A DNA stretch of 64,000 nt, taken from positions 28,883 through 92,882 of the forward strand of contig NW_002476260.1 in assembly GCF_000189635.1 (NCBI RefSeq), written 5' to 3'. This DNA is from Tetrahymena thermophila SB210. Taxonomy: Eukaryota; Ciliophora; Oligohymenophorea; Hymenostomatida; Tetrahymenidae. The notes under the pieces were generated by a model that saw nothing but the letters and a program-made list of their open reading frames with translations, was not told the DNA's origin and did no database searches. How positions within the stretch are numbered: the first letter of the stretch is position 1; each line of letters opens with the position of its first letter. This document shows, piece after piece, positions 26,801 to 38,831 of the stretch. Position numbers and translations under genes: made by a program.

Positions 26801-27693
26801 CTAAAATTCAAATCAAAGCAAACTTCTACTGTATTAATGAATATAGCAAAAATAGTTACAAGTATCTTGAAAATATCAAATATCACTTTTAAAGGATTGA
26901 ATGTATAAATTACTGGAAAATTTTCATCCAAAAACTTAAAAAACTTTTATGTGAACTGACTGACCTCTTCTTTAGCTTTATTGTAAAATACAGAGATTTT
27001 ATTCTACTTTTAAGAGTACAAAATGAATTTTTTGTAAGCATTTTTTAAAGAATTATTCTTTTTCTTACTGTGGTGTTTTTGTTAAATATCATAGTATGAT
27101 AAATCATAAATTATTCGAGCTTATTTAGAAGGTATCTTTTAAGGAATAAGAAATGATTTAAATACTTTGACAGCCTTTATAAGTTTAACAATTATGCTAA
27201 GATTAATTGATATTTTTATTTGTTCTCGCTAATTACTTGTTTGATGTTTTAATTCATTTGTGAACTTAGTTACAAAGTTCTCTGTTATTATTTTTTAGTC
27301 GTTCTAGTTTATTTTAAAAGGATCATTTACAAGATTTAATTCTTACTCGTTTTAGTTAAAATCATGAGGAAAGCCACTATTCTAAGCTTTTAAAATTTCA
27401 TTTTATTTTTGATCTTAAAAATTAATACTTTTATTAGAAACTGCTCTCTTTATTAATTGATTGTTTTATATTTATAAATTTTAATTTTAGTGAGACAATA
27501 TTGAGTGATGCGATTATTTCATAACACTTTTATCATCTAACATCATCAAATCACTCTTCATGTTATGACTTTCTTCTATTTAAAGAAGTGATTAAGCCCC
27601 TTTTTACTAATTTTTCTTGATCATATTGTTTCCTTCTTAAACTTCAGTGTGAATTGTGACCAATTTGTGTTCTGTAGAGCCTGGATTTTCCAT
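23861..27693 (-). CDS. Voltage-gated-type K+ channel with cNMP-binding-like domain (1,160 aa)
   Basis: Seven exons join in frame: 27693-26551, 26500-26268, 26216-26142, 26064-25858, 25792-25233, 25186-25004 and 24942-23861. Residues 1 to ~250 are a polar N-terminus. S1 begins near 265, S2 near 305, and S5 ('LLLVIIFVAHFVAICFYG') near 410. The pore follows with the K+ selectivity filter T-V-G-Y-G-D at about 473-478, then S6. No clear Arg-rich S4 was seen. A C-linker and a cNMP-binding beta-roll ('DEILFEEG', 'YFIHRGHIEIYY', 'GQIFGENSFLL') come next. A small Cys/His cluster (C-Y-C-C-H...H...R-C-P-K-L-H-Y) and a long Gln/Ser-rich tail complete the protein. The phosphate-binding Arg expected after GENSFLL is replaced in 'NTEKSASA', so ligand binding is doubtful. 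Such channels shape membrane potential and ciliary behaviour in ciliates (family knowledge). Confidence 0.9.
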
Positions 27694-28285
27694 TTTTCTA
27701 CAAAAATATAAGTAAAGTGAAGTAAATTATTATTACTCTCAAATACAAATAGTAAGTTTTTGCTTTTAAATTTTACTATTTAATACTTATTCAATTTTTT
27801 ATTAATATCAATAAATAAATATTGGCTATAATAATTACTTATATCGATCCAGTAGAAAATTGCTTTTGAAAATAATGCTTAAAAATTATGATAAAATTTG
27901 CTTTATGTATTTTTCATGAATTTTTCTGAAAATTTAAAAATATTTTCAAAACATGATTTAAAATTTATTTTATTTTCTAATTTATATTTTTAAATTATTA
28001 AAAAAGTTTTTTCATTATAATCGAATAAAAAATAAACTGCATAGTTTAAATTAAATTAAATTAAAAAATATTATTTAAAATCTAAGTTAAAATTAAAAAT
28101 TAGTTTATAGAAAATGCATGTGTTCATAAAATTTTGTTTGTATTTAGAAATTATAAATATTTTATTTAAACTAATAAGATTTGATTTATAAAAATCAGTT
28201 ATTAATTAAAAAATAGATAGATCGATAGATAAATTGATTGATAGATAGATAGATATTAAGTTTAAAAATTAATTAAAATATTATA
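27694..28285. promoter_or_regulatory. Divergent intergenic region between the K+ channel and an unknown gene
   Basis: This 592-bp AT-rich spacer must hold the promoters of two divergently transcribed genes. A GATA microsatellite lies at 28213-28255, just upstream of the + strand start. No defined promoter motif is recognisable. Confidence 0.35.
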
Positions 28286-29172
28286 ATGATTCCACCCTCT
28301 AAGAGAATAGACTTTGGCAGAAATATTGTTCCTACTTAGTTTTTGCCAAAGGATGGATATAAAGCTAGGAATTTAAAGACAGAAGCTGCATAATAGTTAA
28401 CAGTATCAAATATAATATCGCGCTTATGAAATATTTATTCATTTTTTGGAATATTAGGAAAATAAAAGATATTAAACTTAGGTCTCATGGATTCAAGAGA
28501 CATATCCACCAATTTATAATTTTAGAAATTTAAAGCTAGGATAGTTTACTCCTTCTCTTGAATTAGAAGGTTATGAATATGGAAGGCAAGTAGAGCATTG
28601 TAAAGTTCATAATTTAGACTCGAAAAGTATTTATGAAGATAGATATCCAAATGAATAAAAAAGCTTATTTATAAATAACGAAGAATATAAGCAATAAGTC
28701 TAAAATAGATTCAAAAGAAATAAAGAACCTTAGCAATACATTAGGCCATTGATTTCTTTTAAACATAATGAGAATTTTATAGAAAATAATGCTATTTAAA
28801 CAATAACTGACAGTAAAAATAGGAAAAAAAACTAGAAATATAGCGAATAAGTTAAACTCTCTGAAAATCCAAGCAAAACCAGAAGTTATAATATTCAACA
28901 TATGAATGATTTTAAGTAGAAAGAAGAAGAAAAAGATAAGCATTTGCAAAATATATTAAAAACTCAAAAAAATATTCAATAATAAATGAAAGAATAAAAC
29001 TTGTTAAACGAAAATAATAAGCTAACATTAAAAGATCCTCATTTAAATTACATAGCTAATAACATAGATAAATTCTAACAGTAATTAAATAATATGGTAA
29101 ATTATTCATTATTAAATACTCAAATAAAAAGTATTTTTATAATTTTAAATAAAATAGGAAGGATTAAAATGA
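28286..29172 (+). CDS. Unknown polar protein, 3 exons (256 aa)
   Basis: The ATG at 28286 starts exon 1 (28286-28402, 'MIPPSKRIDFGRNIVPTQFL'). A GTATCA...ATTAG intron of 55 nt follows, then exon 2 (28458-29096). A GTAAAT...ATAG intron of 61 nt leads to exon 3 (29158-29172), which gives 'EGLK' and TGA. The N-terminal half has motifs such as 'ETYPPIYNFRNLKLGQFTP' and 'YEYGRQVEHCKVHN'. The C-terminal half is Lys/Gln/Asn-rich with coiled-coil propensity. There is no signal peptide or membrane segment. The last intron removes the long, poorly coding open frame downstream, which is why it was chosen. No family is recognised. It is convergent with the next gene and divergent from the K+ channel. Confidence 0.7.
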
Positions 29173-29973
29173 AATATTAAAAGTTTAATAAATAGCAATA
29201 AATAGTTCAGTTAAATATAAACAGTTTTTATTCATTAGAGTCTTTGATTTTGTTTATCTAAATTTTAGATATATTCTATTTAATATAGTTTTTTCAAATT
29301 TTGAATTATAAAAATAATAATAAGAATAAACAACTATATAAAAATAAACTATTAAAGGCTTTTCATTTGATTATAAATTTTATATAAATTAATTAAGATC
29401 AGTTTGGATTTATTTTTAGAATTATTAAAATCAATAAATCTTCAAACCAATAAAAAATTCATATTATAATCTAAATTTTTCATTAAAAATATATTTATTT
29501 CTATTTTAGATTGTTTATTTTACTTATTTTAACATTTCCAAAATTTATGAATGCCAAAAAAATATAGTATTTAACATCACAAATGTTAATTGCTTTAATT
29601 GTGCTTGCTTAAAGTTCTAAAATTAAATTTAATAAAATTAAACTAAATCCATTAAAAATATAGTAAATTTTTAATGGCAGACTTTTAAGCTATTTGAAAT
29701 TTTTAAAAAATATATGAGCGATAGCTAAGAAATTGATTTAATTATGCGTTCTTAATTAAATACACATTTACTAAGCTTTTAATATCAATCAAAGCTGCTT
29801 AAATGTTAAAAAAAATTGGTGAAGTAAAAAAAATATTAACATAACATATTCTAATAAAAAGGTATTATAAAATGGAAGTAAATAAATACATTAAAATTAA
29901 TTTTGGTAGTAACTAGTAAATGATATTGTTTAATTTTGTTTATATATATTTTAATCAGTCTTTTTTTATTATG
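29173..29973. other. Intergenic region between convergent genes
   Basis: About 800 bp between two gene 3' ends. A TGA-free frame continues to about 29715, but its Lys/Asn/Ile/Phe content looks like translated AT-rich spacer, so no gene is called. Confidence 0.5.
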
Positions 29974-30384
29974 TCATTCTGTACAAAATTAATATTTGAC
30001 TAAAAAAATATCTTTGTAATAAAAACTGTCTTTTTCAGCGAAGCTCTCGCACATCTATGCACATTCGTACATTTCTTCTCTTAGAATTTCATACCTTTTA
30101 GCTTTTGAGATTATATTATCCCATTTCTAGCAGCTTGGTTCATTTTAATAACAATCAATGTAATTTTTTTCTGCTTTTTGACATTCTTCAATAGTAGAAA
30201 TAGTATTATCTGAGCAGTCAACAGTATATTGTTTCACACACTCTTTCCAGGCCGTAATTCTCTTATTTAAATTTTTGGTAAAACTCTCTCCCCATTTGTA
30301 ATCTTTGTGTTGAACACCAAAAAGTATGCCACCTAATATACTAAAGACAGCAAGAGTGATTAACAAAACCTTTTACTATCTCAT
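29974..30384 (-). CDS. Small membrane-anchored Cys-containing protein (136 aa)
   Basis: A single exon runs from ATG (30384) to TGA (29974). Residues 5-22 ('KVLLITLAVFSILGGILFG') form a hydrophobic signal anchor or signal peptide. The remainder is soluble-looking, with charged residues and regularly placed Cys ('WKECVKQYTVDCS', 'IEECQKAEKNYIDCY', 'PSCQKWD', 'MYECAQMCESF'). This pattern suggests two Cys-paired helical hairpins, like CHCH-type or small secreted alpha-helical proteins, but no twin CX9C motif is exact. It could be a mitochondrial inner-membrane or an endomembrane protein; the sequence does not decide. No named family is recognised. Confidence 0.72.
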
Positions 30385-30659
30385 TAACTTAATTTATTTT
30401 TTAGTAATTTTTTAATTAATTAATTAATTCTTCTAAAAATTTCTAAATTATTAAAAATTAATGGCAAATCTTAAAACCCGCTTTGTTTCTTTTTTGGTTA
30501 TTTTTTTAACTTGAAGTTAGTAAATAAATCAAAAACGTATAAAACTACAAAACTGATAGAAATAGTATTGTATTAGATAATCTATCAAAATATAGTTAAC
30601 CTCAAATAAAATATATGAAGTAGATTAAATTTTTTGGTACAAAACACATTAATATAAAG

Positions 30660-32054
30660 TCATATTTGATCAATAAGAGAATCATTTTATTCATTTTCTA
30701 ACTTATCAAATAATTTATTATAAACATAATATTCATGATAGATTTTTATTAGTAAGACAGTAAGAAGTATAACTAAGCTTATAATTATTGGTTATATATT
30801 AAATGCAAAAATTAGCAAACCTAAATCTTATCCTATACTCATTAAAGATAATCCTATACATCTGATAGACATTCTATTATCCATAAAGCAATACATAATT
30901 TAGTAGTAAATAATACAAGTAATTAGATGAAAACTACCTTGATAAATTGTAAATATCATAAATGCAATAAATAGAATATCATTTGATACTCTTTCCTGAA
31001 AGTAGATAAGTACACATAAAGTAAAATAAATAAATATGCTAAAATTCAGAAAATTAGAAGTAAATTTCATGTAGTATTCTATTAAGGGTTTTCTTGTGTG
31101 TATGTAATAAAAAATAATAAATCCAGGCATTGCAAAAGAAATAATGTAAGCTAAATTAATGGAATTTTAATATTTTTGTTCAAAATTGTTTTCTTTGTCT
31201 TTTAAAATAGAAATAAAGAAATCAGGAAAGCTATGGGATGTGATCAAACCAGTCAAAGATGCCATAATAAAATTATAAATAATATGTTTGTTATTATAAT
31301 AATCTATGATTGCTTTAATTGTTATTCCGACTCCTTAGTATTTCAAGAAATTTTGATATAAATTAGATTTTTATCGCTCTTAGTGTATTTTTTTATATGA
31401 TTTATTTATGATTATTAAACAGAATAAAGTGAAACCTATTGCAAGAGAATCAATAATCATATTTACTAATTAATTTAGTTACTCCAAAATAGATATTATT
31501 AGTATAGTTTGTTTTGAAATATAGTATGTGGCTAGCAAAAGTAAACCATTATTTAGCATTCTTTACTATAAACTGTAAGCGGAATCATAAATAATGAATG
31601 AAACACAAACATAACTGCAAAAAAAAGCAATACTCATTAAAACATAACTAAAAATAATCATTTATTCTTCAAAAATTAATGAAAGTAGATTTAAAGTAAT
31701 CCCAACTAAGACCAAAAAGACCGAAAATATTAAAGATGATTCTAATGAAAACATATCTACTGTTATTCCAATTAGCAGTTAAGGTGTATAATTGAAAATT
31801 ATTAAACTCAAAATTTAGAAAATTGAGCTTCCAAATATTTCATTTTAATTCGCTTAGTTAGAAATATATAATCCAATAGCTTGATAAGGAAAATAAATGG
31901 ATGATAGCAATACAAAAGAACAAATAAGAATTGTTTTTGTGTATTTTAATTTTAATTTTAGTATACTTAGTTAAATATCCTTTTCAATTATTGGGATTTA
32001 TAGTAGCTTTTTACTATTTTGAGAAATCTAAATTTAGTTAACCTATTCTTTCAT
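30660..32054 (-). CDS. Multi-pass membrane protein, transporter-like, paralogue A (464 aa)
   Basis: A single exon from ATG (32054) to TGA (30660). After a polar N-terminus of about 40 residues there are roughly ten to twelve hydrophobic helices in two halves, separated by a charged central loop near 'KKIHQERQKSNLYQ'. That is the layout of major-facilitator-type carriers, although no signature motif of that superfamily is clear. Conserved features with the neighbour include 'PQLLIGITVDM', 'QGVGITIKAIIDYYNNKHI', 'CIGLSLMSIGQDL' and 'KIYHEYYV'. The polar loop 'DNRMSIRCIG' lies before the last pair of helices. Substrate and membrane location cannot be inferred. The gene lies 510 bp downstream of its paralogue on the same strand, consistent with a local tandem duplication. 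Confidence 0.8.
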
Positions 32055-32564
32055 TTATACTAATATTCTATTGAGCTTTATTTAATTTTTTTGTTATTTT
32101 TTGATAGTATTTAATATTTATAAAAAAATTTTTGATTTATTAATTTAGAATACCATTAAATATTAATCAATATTTCGTTGTTGGTTGATACTTTCTCAAA
32201 ATTTAAAAGAATAATAAATATTATAATAAAATACCCAATATATTAAATTATAATCATATTTTTAAAGGACTAATTACAAATAAATAATATTAAAAGCAAA
32301 AAATTAAAAGATTTATAAAAATTGATCTTTTATAATTTACGAAATTCAATCACAAAACTTTAGATAAATATAAGATAAATGCTAATATTTTGAGGCAATA
32401 TTTTATTTAGGTTAGTTTTAGAAAATTTTTATTAAAATTTAGGTTTTCTAAAATTGAAATAGAGATTGTCTGATTATTTATATGAACATTTACCAATTAT
32501 ATAAAATAAAATATTTATTTTTGTAAATTATTCATTGAATAAAATAAGAGATAAATTTTTTTAG
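32055..32564. other. Spacer between tandem paralogues
   Basis: 510 bp of AT-rich DNA separate the stop of the upstream paralogue from the start of the downstream one. No further gene was seen. Confidence 0.5.
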
Positions 32565-33959
32565 TCAAATTTAAAAAGGTTAATTAAAACTTGATTCTTA
32601 TTCTAGAATTAAAAATGATTTATTCTTTATATAATATTCATGAAAAATTTTTGAGAGCACTAGTATCAGAAGTATAAGCAGTCTTACTATTACTAAATCT
32701 TAAACTTAAATATTAAAAATAAATTGACTTAAATCTTAGCCTACACTAATCAGTGCATATCCAATACATTTAAAAGAAATTCTACTATCTATTATGCACA
32801 CTAATATCTAATTGTAAATTGTCAAAGTCATGAGATAAAATAATCCTTAATAAATAGAAGTCAAGTAAAATATAACGTATAAAAATATATAAGGAATGTG
32901 CTGATAGCAATAAAAGACTATGCAAAGAATAGCTTAAATGAATATGCTTAAGCTCAAAAATTAAGAAGTTAGCTTCATACAAAACTCAATTATATATTCT
33001 CTTGAGCAAATAACTTTTAGAATATAAAACCCAGGAAAAGTAAAACAAAAAAGGAAAGTTAAAGTCAAAATATGTTCATATGTATCTTCAGTACTCTTTG
33101 TCCTTAGTATTGAAATAAATGCACTGTTATTGTTACTAGATGTGCATAATTATGTTGTGAAACTCATAATTATTAAATAAATTATGTGATTATTATTATA
33201 ATATCTAAATACTTTTTTTAGGGTGATAGCAACGCCTTAATGTCCTAAATATCTTTAATATTTTTAAGATTTTTGTTTTTCTTTATCTATTTTCCAATAA
33301 GAATAATATAAAATAATTGTAGCTCCTATAACTAATAAGATTGAAATTCCATTTATTATAATATTTAATAATCTACCTTGCATTTTAAATATCTAAAGTA
33401 TTTCAGAGACTAGTTTTGTAAAAGAGAAATATAAGACGCAAAATATACCGGTATTATATATTCTTTACTTAAAATTGTATGAGGTGTCATAGATAATATA
33501 GAATGCAATAATATTTGTAACAGTATATGCTATATAAGTTAAAATAAAACTTAAAATTACAGCTTCTGAATCATATTACATGCTAATTATGTTTGTGATG
33601 AAACCTATTAAAGTTATTGTGAAACCAAATATTTAAGATGACTTTAGGGATATCATATCAATCGTGAGACCAATAAATAGCTAAGGAAAGATGTCACAAA
33701 ATATGAGAGTAAGATTAGTAAAAAGACTTCTATTTATTATCTCACTATTAACCTCATTAGAATTATTTATGTAGTTTTATATAGTTAAATTAGAAAAAAA
33801 AACACAAACCATTAAAATAAAAGATCCAGCAATAACTAAATTTCTATACTTATGTTTTAAATTTATTATGTTTTCTTAAATGTCTAACTCCAATTAAGGC
33901 ATCAATAGCAAATGTTAACTTTATTTTGTTAGTTTTATTTTGGAAACATTTGTAATCAT
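32565..33959 (-). CDS. Multi-pass membrane protein, transporter-like, paralogue B (464 aa)
   Basis: A single exon from ATG (33959) to TGA (32565), exactly the same coding length as the downstream neighbour. The two proteins align end to end. Matching blocks here are 'PQLFIGLTIDMISLKSSQIF', 'GHQGVAITLKKVFRYYNNNH', 'CIGYALISVGQDL' and 'KIFHEYYI'. Elsewhere they differ strongly, so the duplication is old and both copies appear to be maintained. Roughly ten to twelve membrane helices are predicted by eye. The gene is divergent from the P-type ATPase-like gene at 34948. The function is probably membrane transport, by architecture only. Confidence 0.8.
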
Positions 33960-34947
33960 TCTTAAAAGTTGTTTGTTATGTATGATATTTTAATATCTTT
34001 TTCAAAAATTTAATTTACAGATTTGTTTAAGTGGAATTATATCAATGCCTGCAATTAATACCCACTAGTTTCTCCGATAATCATTCTAATAAAAAATAAG
34101 AAATATCATTAATTTGATGTTTTTTTGTATTTTAAAATCAATATTATATATTTATTTGTAAAAAGTTTTAACAATCATAAAAAAACAACAAAAAAAATCA
34201 ATAATAAAAATATATATTAAGTTGTTCTATTAAATTATGACTAACATCTCTTAGAATTTGATGCTTAAAATGAATAATTATTGATAAATTAATTATATTT
34301 TTTTTTAGGGGGGTATTAATTTGTGCTCTATCTACATCAAAATTTAAAATAAAATATTATAATTTTAAATAAACTTTAATTTGATATGTTCAAATATTAC
34401 AAATACTTTAGATATATTATGGAAATAATATAAATAACTTGAATTTGATATTAAAATCTTAATATCTTATGATAAATAAAATTTTACTAAAAAATTTCCT
34501 TAGAGTGAACAAATCAGCATTTAAAATAACACATCCTTGCTGATATTAAAAATAAATAAATAAATAAATAATTTACTTACTTTTTTTTTTAATTTTCCAC
34601 TTTAAATAAACAAGATATATTTAAGTATAAAAAATTTTGGTAAAAAATAAAATAATCATATGCTTTTACATTAAAAGGATAGAATGTTTTATTTAATTCT
34701 AAGAAATATTATATTAAAGTTTAGTCAATTATAAAAGTTTTATTTGAAAATCTGATGCGATAATAAGATGTAAAATATCTATTTAACACACAAATTTTAA
34801 ATAACATTGAATTTAATCTATATTATTAGAAAAAAAATATTGGTAAAATAAGTAAAAATAAATAACTACAACAGCATATTAACATTAAAAGTTTTTTAAA
34901 CAAAAAGTATTTAAATTTAATCTATAAAGAGCTGAGGGATTCTTAAT
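33960..34947. other. Divergent intergenic region, no gene seen
   Basis: About 990 bp of AT-rich DNA between two divergent gene starts, presumably containing both promoters. It includes a G run (AGGGGGG-like at ~34307) and a short AATA repeat near 34555. Nothing else is recognisable. Confidence 0.45.
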
Positions 34948-37875
34948 ATGGACTCTATTCAAGATAGAGAGCATCTTGTTTCTTTGCAAGAAATAAGTTT
35001 GATTTTACAAACTGATTTTGAAATGGGTTTAAAACAAAAATAAGTTGAATAGAATCTTAAAAAGTATGGTGAAAATGTTAGTTCAGTGAATACAAAAAGC
35101 AAATCGTTTTTAATGAGAATACTGCTATAATAATTAAATCTTTAAAATATCATTTTTTGGATCTGTGGTTTGTTATCGATAGTAATTTACTTAGTTGATC
35201 GAAATGACCTAAGCAATTTGTACATTGGAATTATAATAATTATAATCATAGTATCGATTAGCAAACTCACTGATTACTTGACGCAAAGAAATAATAGGAT
35301 TTAAAAAGCAATTTAACAAAAAGGTGAAGCAACATATGTTGTTATGAGAGATAATAAATAGGTGGTCATTTAGGAAAGCTAGATTACAATAGGAGATATT
35401 ATGTTTATTTAAGCAGATCAGAGAATTCCAGCTGATGCAAGAGTTATAGAGGCAAGTTAATTAGAAGTTAATTAATATGCCTTAACAGGAGAGACTTTAC
35501 CTGTAAAAAAGGGGGTTTTACTAGAATCATAGTCTTAAGAAAAGCTTAATTCTCAAAATTTACTTTTTGCAGGGGCAATTGTAGTTGCAGGAGTTGCAAA
35601 ATGTGTGGTTTTTGCAGTTGGAAAAAATAATTTAATTTATAAGCTAGGAAAAGATTAAAGTAGAAGTTTTAAAAACTATAATCTAAATAAAATAACTACT
35701 AAATTCATCATAATAGCTTTAATTTCTGCTACTATATCTTAAATCTTACTGCTATCTTTTACTGATATTGAATTTTTGCACAGCTTGCAAATGACTTTGT
35801 GCATTATTTTCATTTTCATTCCTTTTACTTTATAAGCAAAGCATCAAATATATCTTCAGAACTCTTTATAAATTTTGTAAGACCATAATATTCTTATTAG
35901 AGATGCTAACGCTCTTAAAAATGCAGCAAATATCACATGTCTTTGTGCAGATTATGGAGCTCTTGTTAAAAAGAGATTTGGAGCATCTCATATTTGGCAT
36001 AGTTTGCAAACATTTAAAGCTAATGCAAATGACAAACAAGAAGATGAATTTAAGATATATTAAAAAGAAGATCAAGATTTTTAGATTCTTTATCAAGCAG
36101 CAATAAAAAGCTAATTTAATTTGGAAGTACTTCAAAATTAGCGCAGAATTATTTACTCATATCAAATTATTTAAAAGAATTTAAGAGACTATGGACTTTA
36201 TAAGTTTTTGATAAAAGTTGAAGATTATCAGAAGGTCTTAAATAGCTTTACATTTGCAAAAAAGAAAGATGGTTAAGTAGCTAAATTAGATATTGTAGGA
36301 AATTACTCGCTGGTCATAGTTGAGGAAGAGACTGAAAATAGTTTTTATACTGCTTATTTACAAGGCTAGCCTTAAGTTATTATAAAATTTTGCTCTTATT
36401 ATTATTTAAATGAGAAAAGATTATCAATTGATGAAAAATTCAAAGAAGAATTTAAAAAGGTAAATGAATAATTTCAAACTGTTTGTGTAGAATCGATGGC
36501 ATTTGCTAAATTATCATTGAATAAAGAAATTTTTAGGAAAGGCACTGAATTTGAATTTATTTCTGTTGAGAATTTACCATTTTAAGTTGCCAATCTAGAT
36601 TTTTGTGGTTAAATTGCTTTTTCTCATGATGTTAAGTCTAAGCTTTAATTAACTTTTGAGACAATTAGGAAAATGGATATAAAAACAGTATTGCTTTCTG
36701 AAACTGATTAAATTAGTTCTTTGAAAATATCTCAAGCATCAGGAATAATACCAAAGGATATTGAATTCAACTATGTAACAGGATAAATTTAACAGCAAAA
36801 TAATTCAAAAAATCAACAAATAGTTTTTGGAGGAAAATAATTAGCAAGTTTAGAAAATAATTAAAATGAAGAATTTAATATCTAAAAGTTGGTCAAAAAT
36901 CCTTTCATTGTTTTTCATAGTCTTTAAACACAAGACAAAGGTCCAATACTAAGTGCTTTCAGGCAAAATAAAGAGATTATAGCAACTATTTCTAACTTTA
37001 CTGGAGAAACTGAATACCTAAAATACTCATAAGTTCCTATTTCTATGGGTCTAAATGGAAGTGATAAAGCAAAGGAATAATCTCTAATTATTCTCTTAGA
37101 CGATGAGATTAAATCTATCATAGTTTTGATTAGGGAAGCAAGAAATATTTAGAATAATCTTGCAAAAATAGTGTCTGAAAGTTTATCTTTGATTTGGATT
37201 GAAACAATCGTCATCCTATCTTACCTTATATTTTAACTCCCTCTTCCATTATCGAGTTTATGTCTTTTAGCTATTGAATTTATAAGCGATATTCTTCCTA
37301 CATTCAACTTAGCCAATGCCAAGCCAAAAGAAGAATCTAAAAAAATGTGTAAAAAGTAGTTAAACCCATTTTCTAGGAAGGCGATAATCAACTCTTTCTT
37401 TTCTCTAAGAGTTTCATTAGCTCTTCTTCTAGGCTTTGCTTGTTATTTTTACACTTTTGCATACTTTGGATTTGATATAATAAGTTTGTTTGGAATAACT
37501 AAAATAGACGGATATAAGCCTCCTATCAATATAAAAAACAAAACAGAGTCAAAAAAAGTGAAAGACCCTTACTTTAATGATAATCTTTATTAAATAGCTG
37601 CAGACTGTACTCTAAACGAAGATCAATCAAATAAATTAAAATTTGAAATAGACTGGTTTGATTCTTAATTCGATTACGACCTAAGAAATGTTCTTTTAAA
37701 ATGTGATCCTGTTAGTAAAAAGTGGTCTCCTAGCATCAAATGGGATAAATGTCAATTTAAACCAACAGACACTATAAAAAACCCATGTTATACAACCCAT
37801 GCTCTATTTTGGGCTCAAGCATCATTTCTGGTGGCATTTACAGTCATATTTTTCACCATGAATTTGATTCATTGA
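34948..37875 (+). CDS. Degenerate Na,K-ATPase-like P-type ATPase (975 aa), probable pseudoenzyme
   Basis: One uninterrupted frame from ATG 34948 to TGA 37873-37875. The overall fold follows the P2C alpha subunit. Membrane helices come first, then the actuator domain with 'ALTGETLPVKKG' (T-G-E at ~180-182) and 'GDIMFIQADQRIPADARVIE'. The phosphorylation region reads 'CLCADYGALVKKRFGASHIW' where active pumps have D-K-T-G-T-L-T. Asp335 remains, but the Lys and the Thr residues are gone. The K-G-A-P nucleotide site is lost ('VIIKFCSYYY'). The hinge motif G-D-G-x-N-D is missing before 'MGLNGSDKAKEQSLIILLDD'. The late membrane part ends early, after about the eighth helix, so helices 9-10 are absent. 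With no internal stops or frameshifts over 975 codons, it looks like a maintained noncatalytic protein rather than a fresh pseudogene; that is inference. Confidence 0.85.
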
Positions 37876-38831
37876 TTTTTTATAAATAAATGTATTCAAA
37901 TAAAATTCAACTTATTAATTTAAAATTAATTTTTTATATACTTCATAATCTTATTTTTAACAAACAAATCATATTATTATTAAACACAACTAATTAAATT
38001 GCACTAAATTTATTTAAATTAAAAAAAATTACTCACTAAATTTAAAAAAAAAATTAATAGTCATATTTTTTCATTTTATAATATTTTAATTGTTAAAATA
38101 TTATTTTTAGTTTTTTTAAAATTTAGTTTTTATTTATTATGTACCTTAAATATGTATGTACTTGTTAATAAGGATAATTTTTGAATTTTTTTCCTTAAAA
38201 AAGTATATTTATTTATTAGCTTCTAAGTTTTTTTAATTTTTTATTGAGTGATTGGAATAGTTATAGGTATTATAAAATTAAGAGATCTAAAAATTTTTAA
38301 TTAATAAAAGAAAATCTTTATTTTTTGTATAAAAGTATTTATTTATTTATTTTTAGATTTAAAAAAAAATACTTGAAATTTTACAGATAAAGGAGATTTA
38401 ATTAATAAAATTAAAAAATCCCATAAAAGATATTTACAAAATTAAATTGTAACCTAAAACAAACAACTAAATTTTTAAACTAATTAACCATGGGTTGGTT
38501 AGCTATTAATTTCATACTTAGCTAATTTTTTTAATAATTAACTTTATAGATTTTTAATAGTTATTTTGAAGGTATTTTAGTTAAAAGCAAAATAATTTTA
38601 TATCGTATTTAAGGAGTGAACAGAAATATAGATATATTATTTACATTATTTATATTTTACATTTAATTAATTAGTTTTTTATTAAATTAAATTATAATTT
38701 GTAGAATTATTATTATTTTTTTATTTGTTTATTTATTTATTTATTTGCTTATTTACTATTTATTTCTACTTAGTTTTTACTTTATTAATTATTTATTTAT
38801 AAAGATTTTGTTAATTTTAATTGAAACTTTA
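37876..38831. other. Intergenic region between convergent genes
   Basis: About 950 bp of AT-rich DNA with TTTA/ATTT runs near 38340 and 38730. No gene was seen. An in-frame continuation past the ATPase stop does not resemble the missing C-terminal helices convincingly. Confidence 0.5.

Noticed and set aside
29173..29720. C-terminal extension of the unknown protein at 28286
   Set aside because: The frame is open only because TAA/TAG are not stops; composition equals spacer. A GTAAAT...ATAG intron at 29097-29157 gives a clean TGA.
32565..33959. Apparent frameshifts in the upstream transporter-like paralogue near two homopolymer runs
   Set aside because: Recounting the runs (nine A at 33794-33802 and six A near 33047-33052 on the + strand) restored one frame from ATG to TGA with the same length as its neighbour. 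The frameshifts were reading errors, not features.
37876..38010. Read-through of the P-type ATPase stop into the missing last two helices
   Set aside because: The in-frame sequence after TGA is low-complexity and lacks the expected helix and loop signatures, so truncation is preferred.
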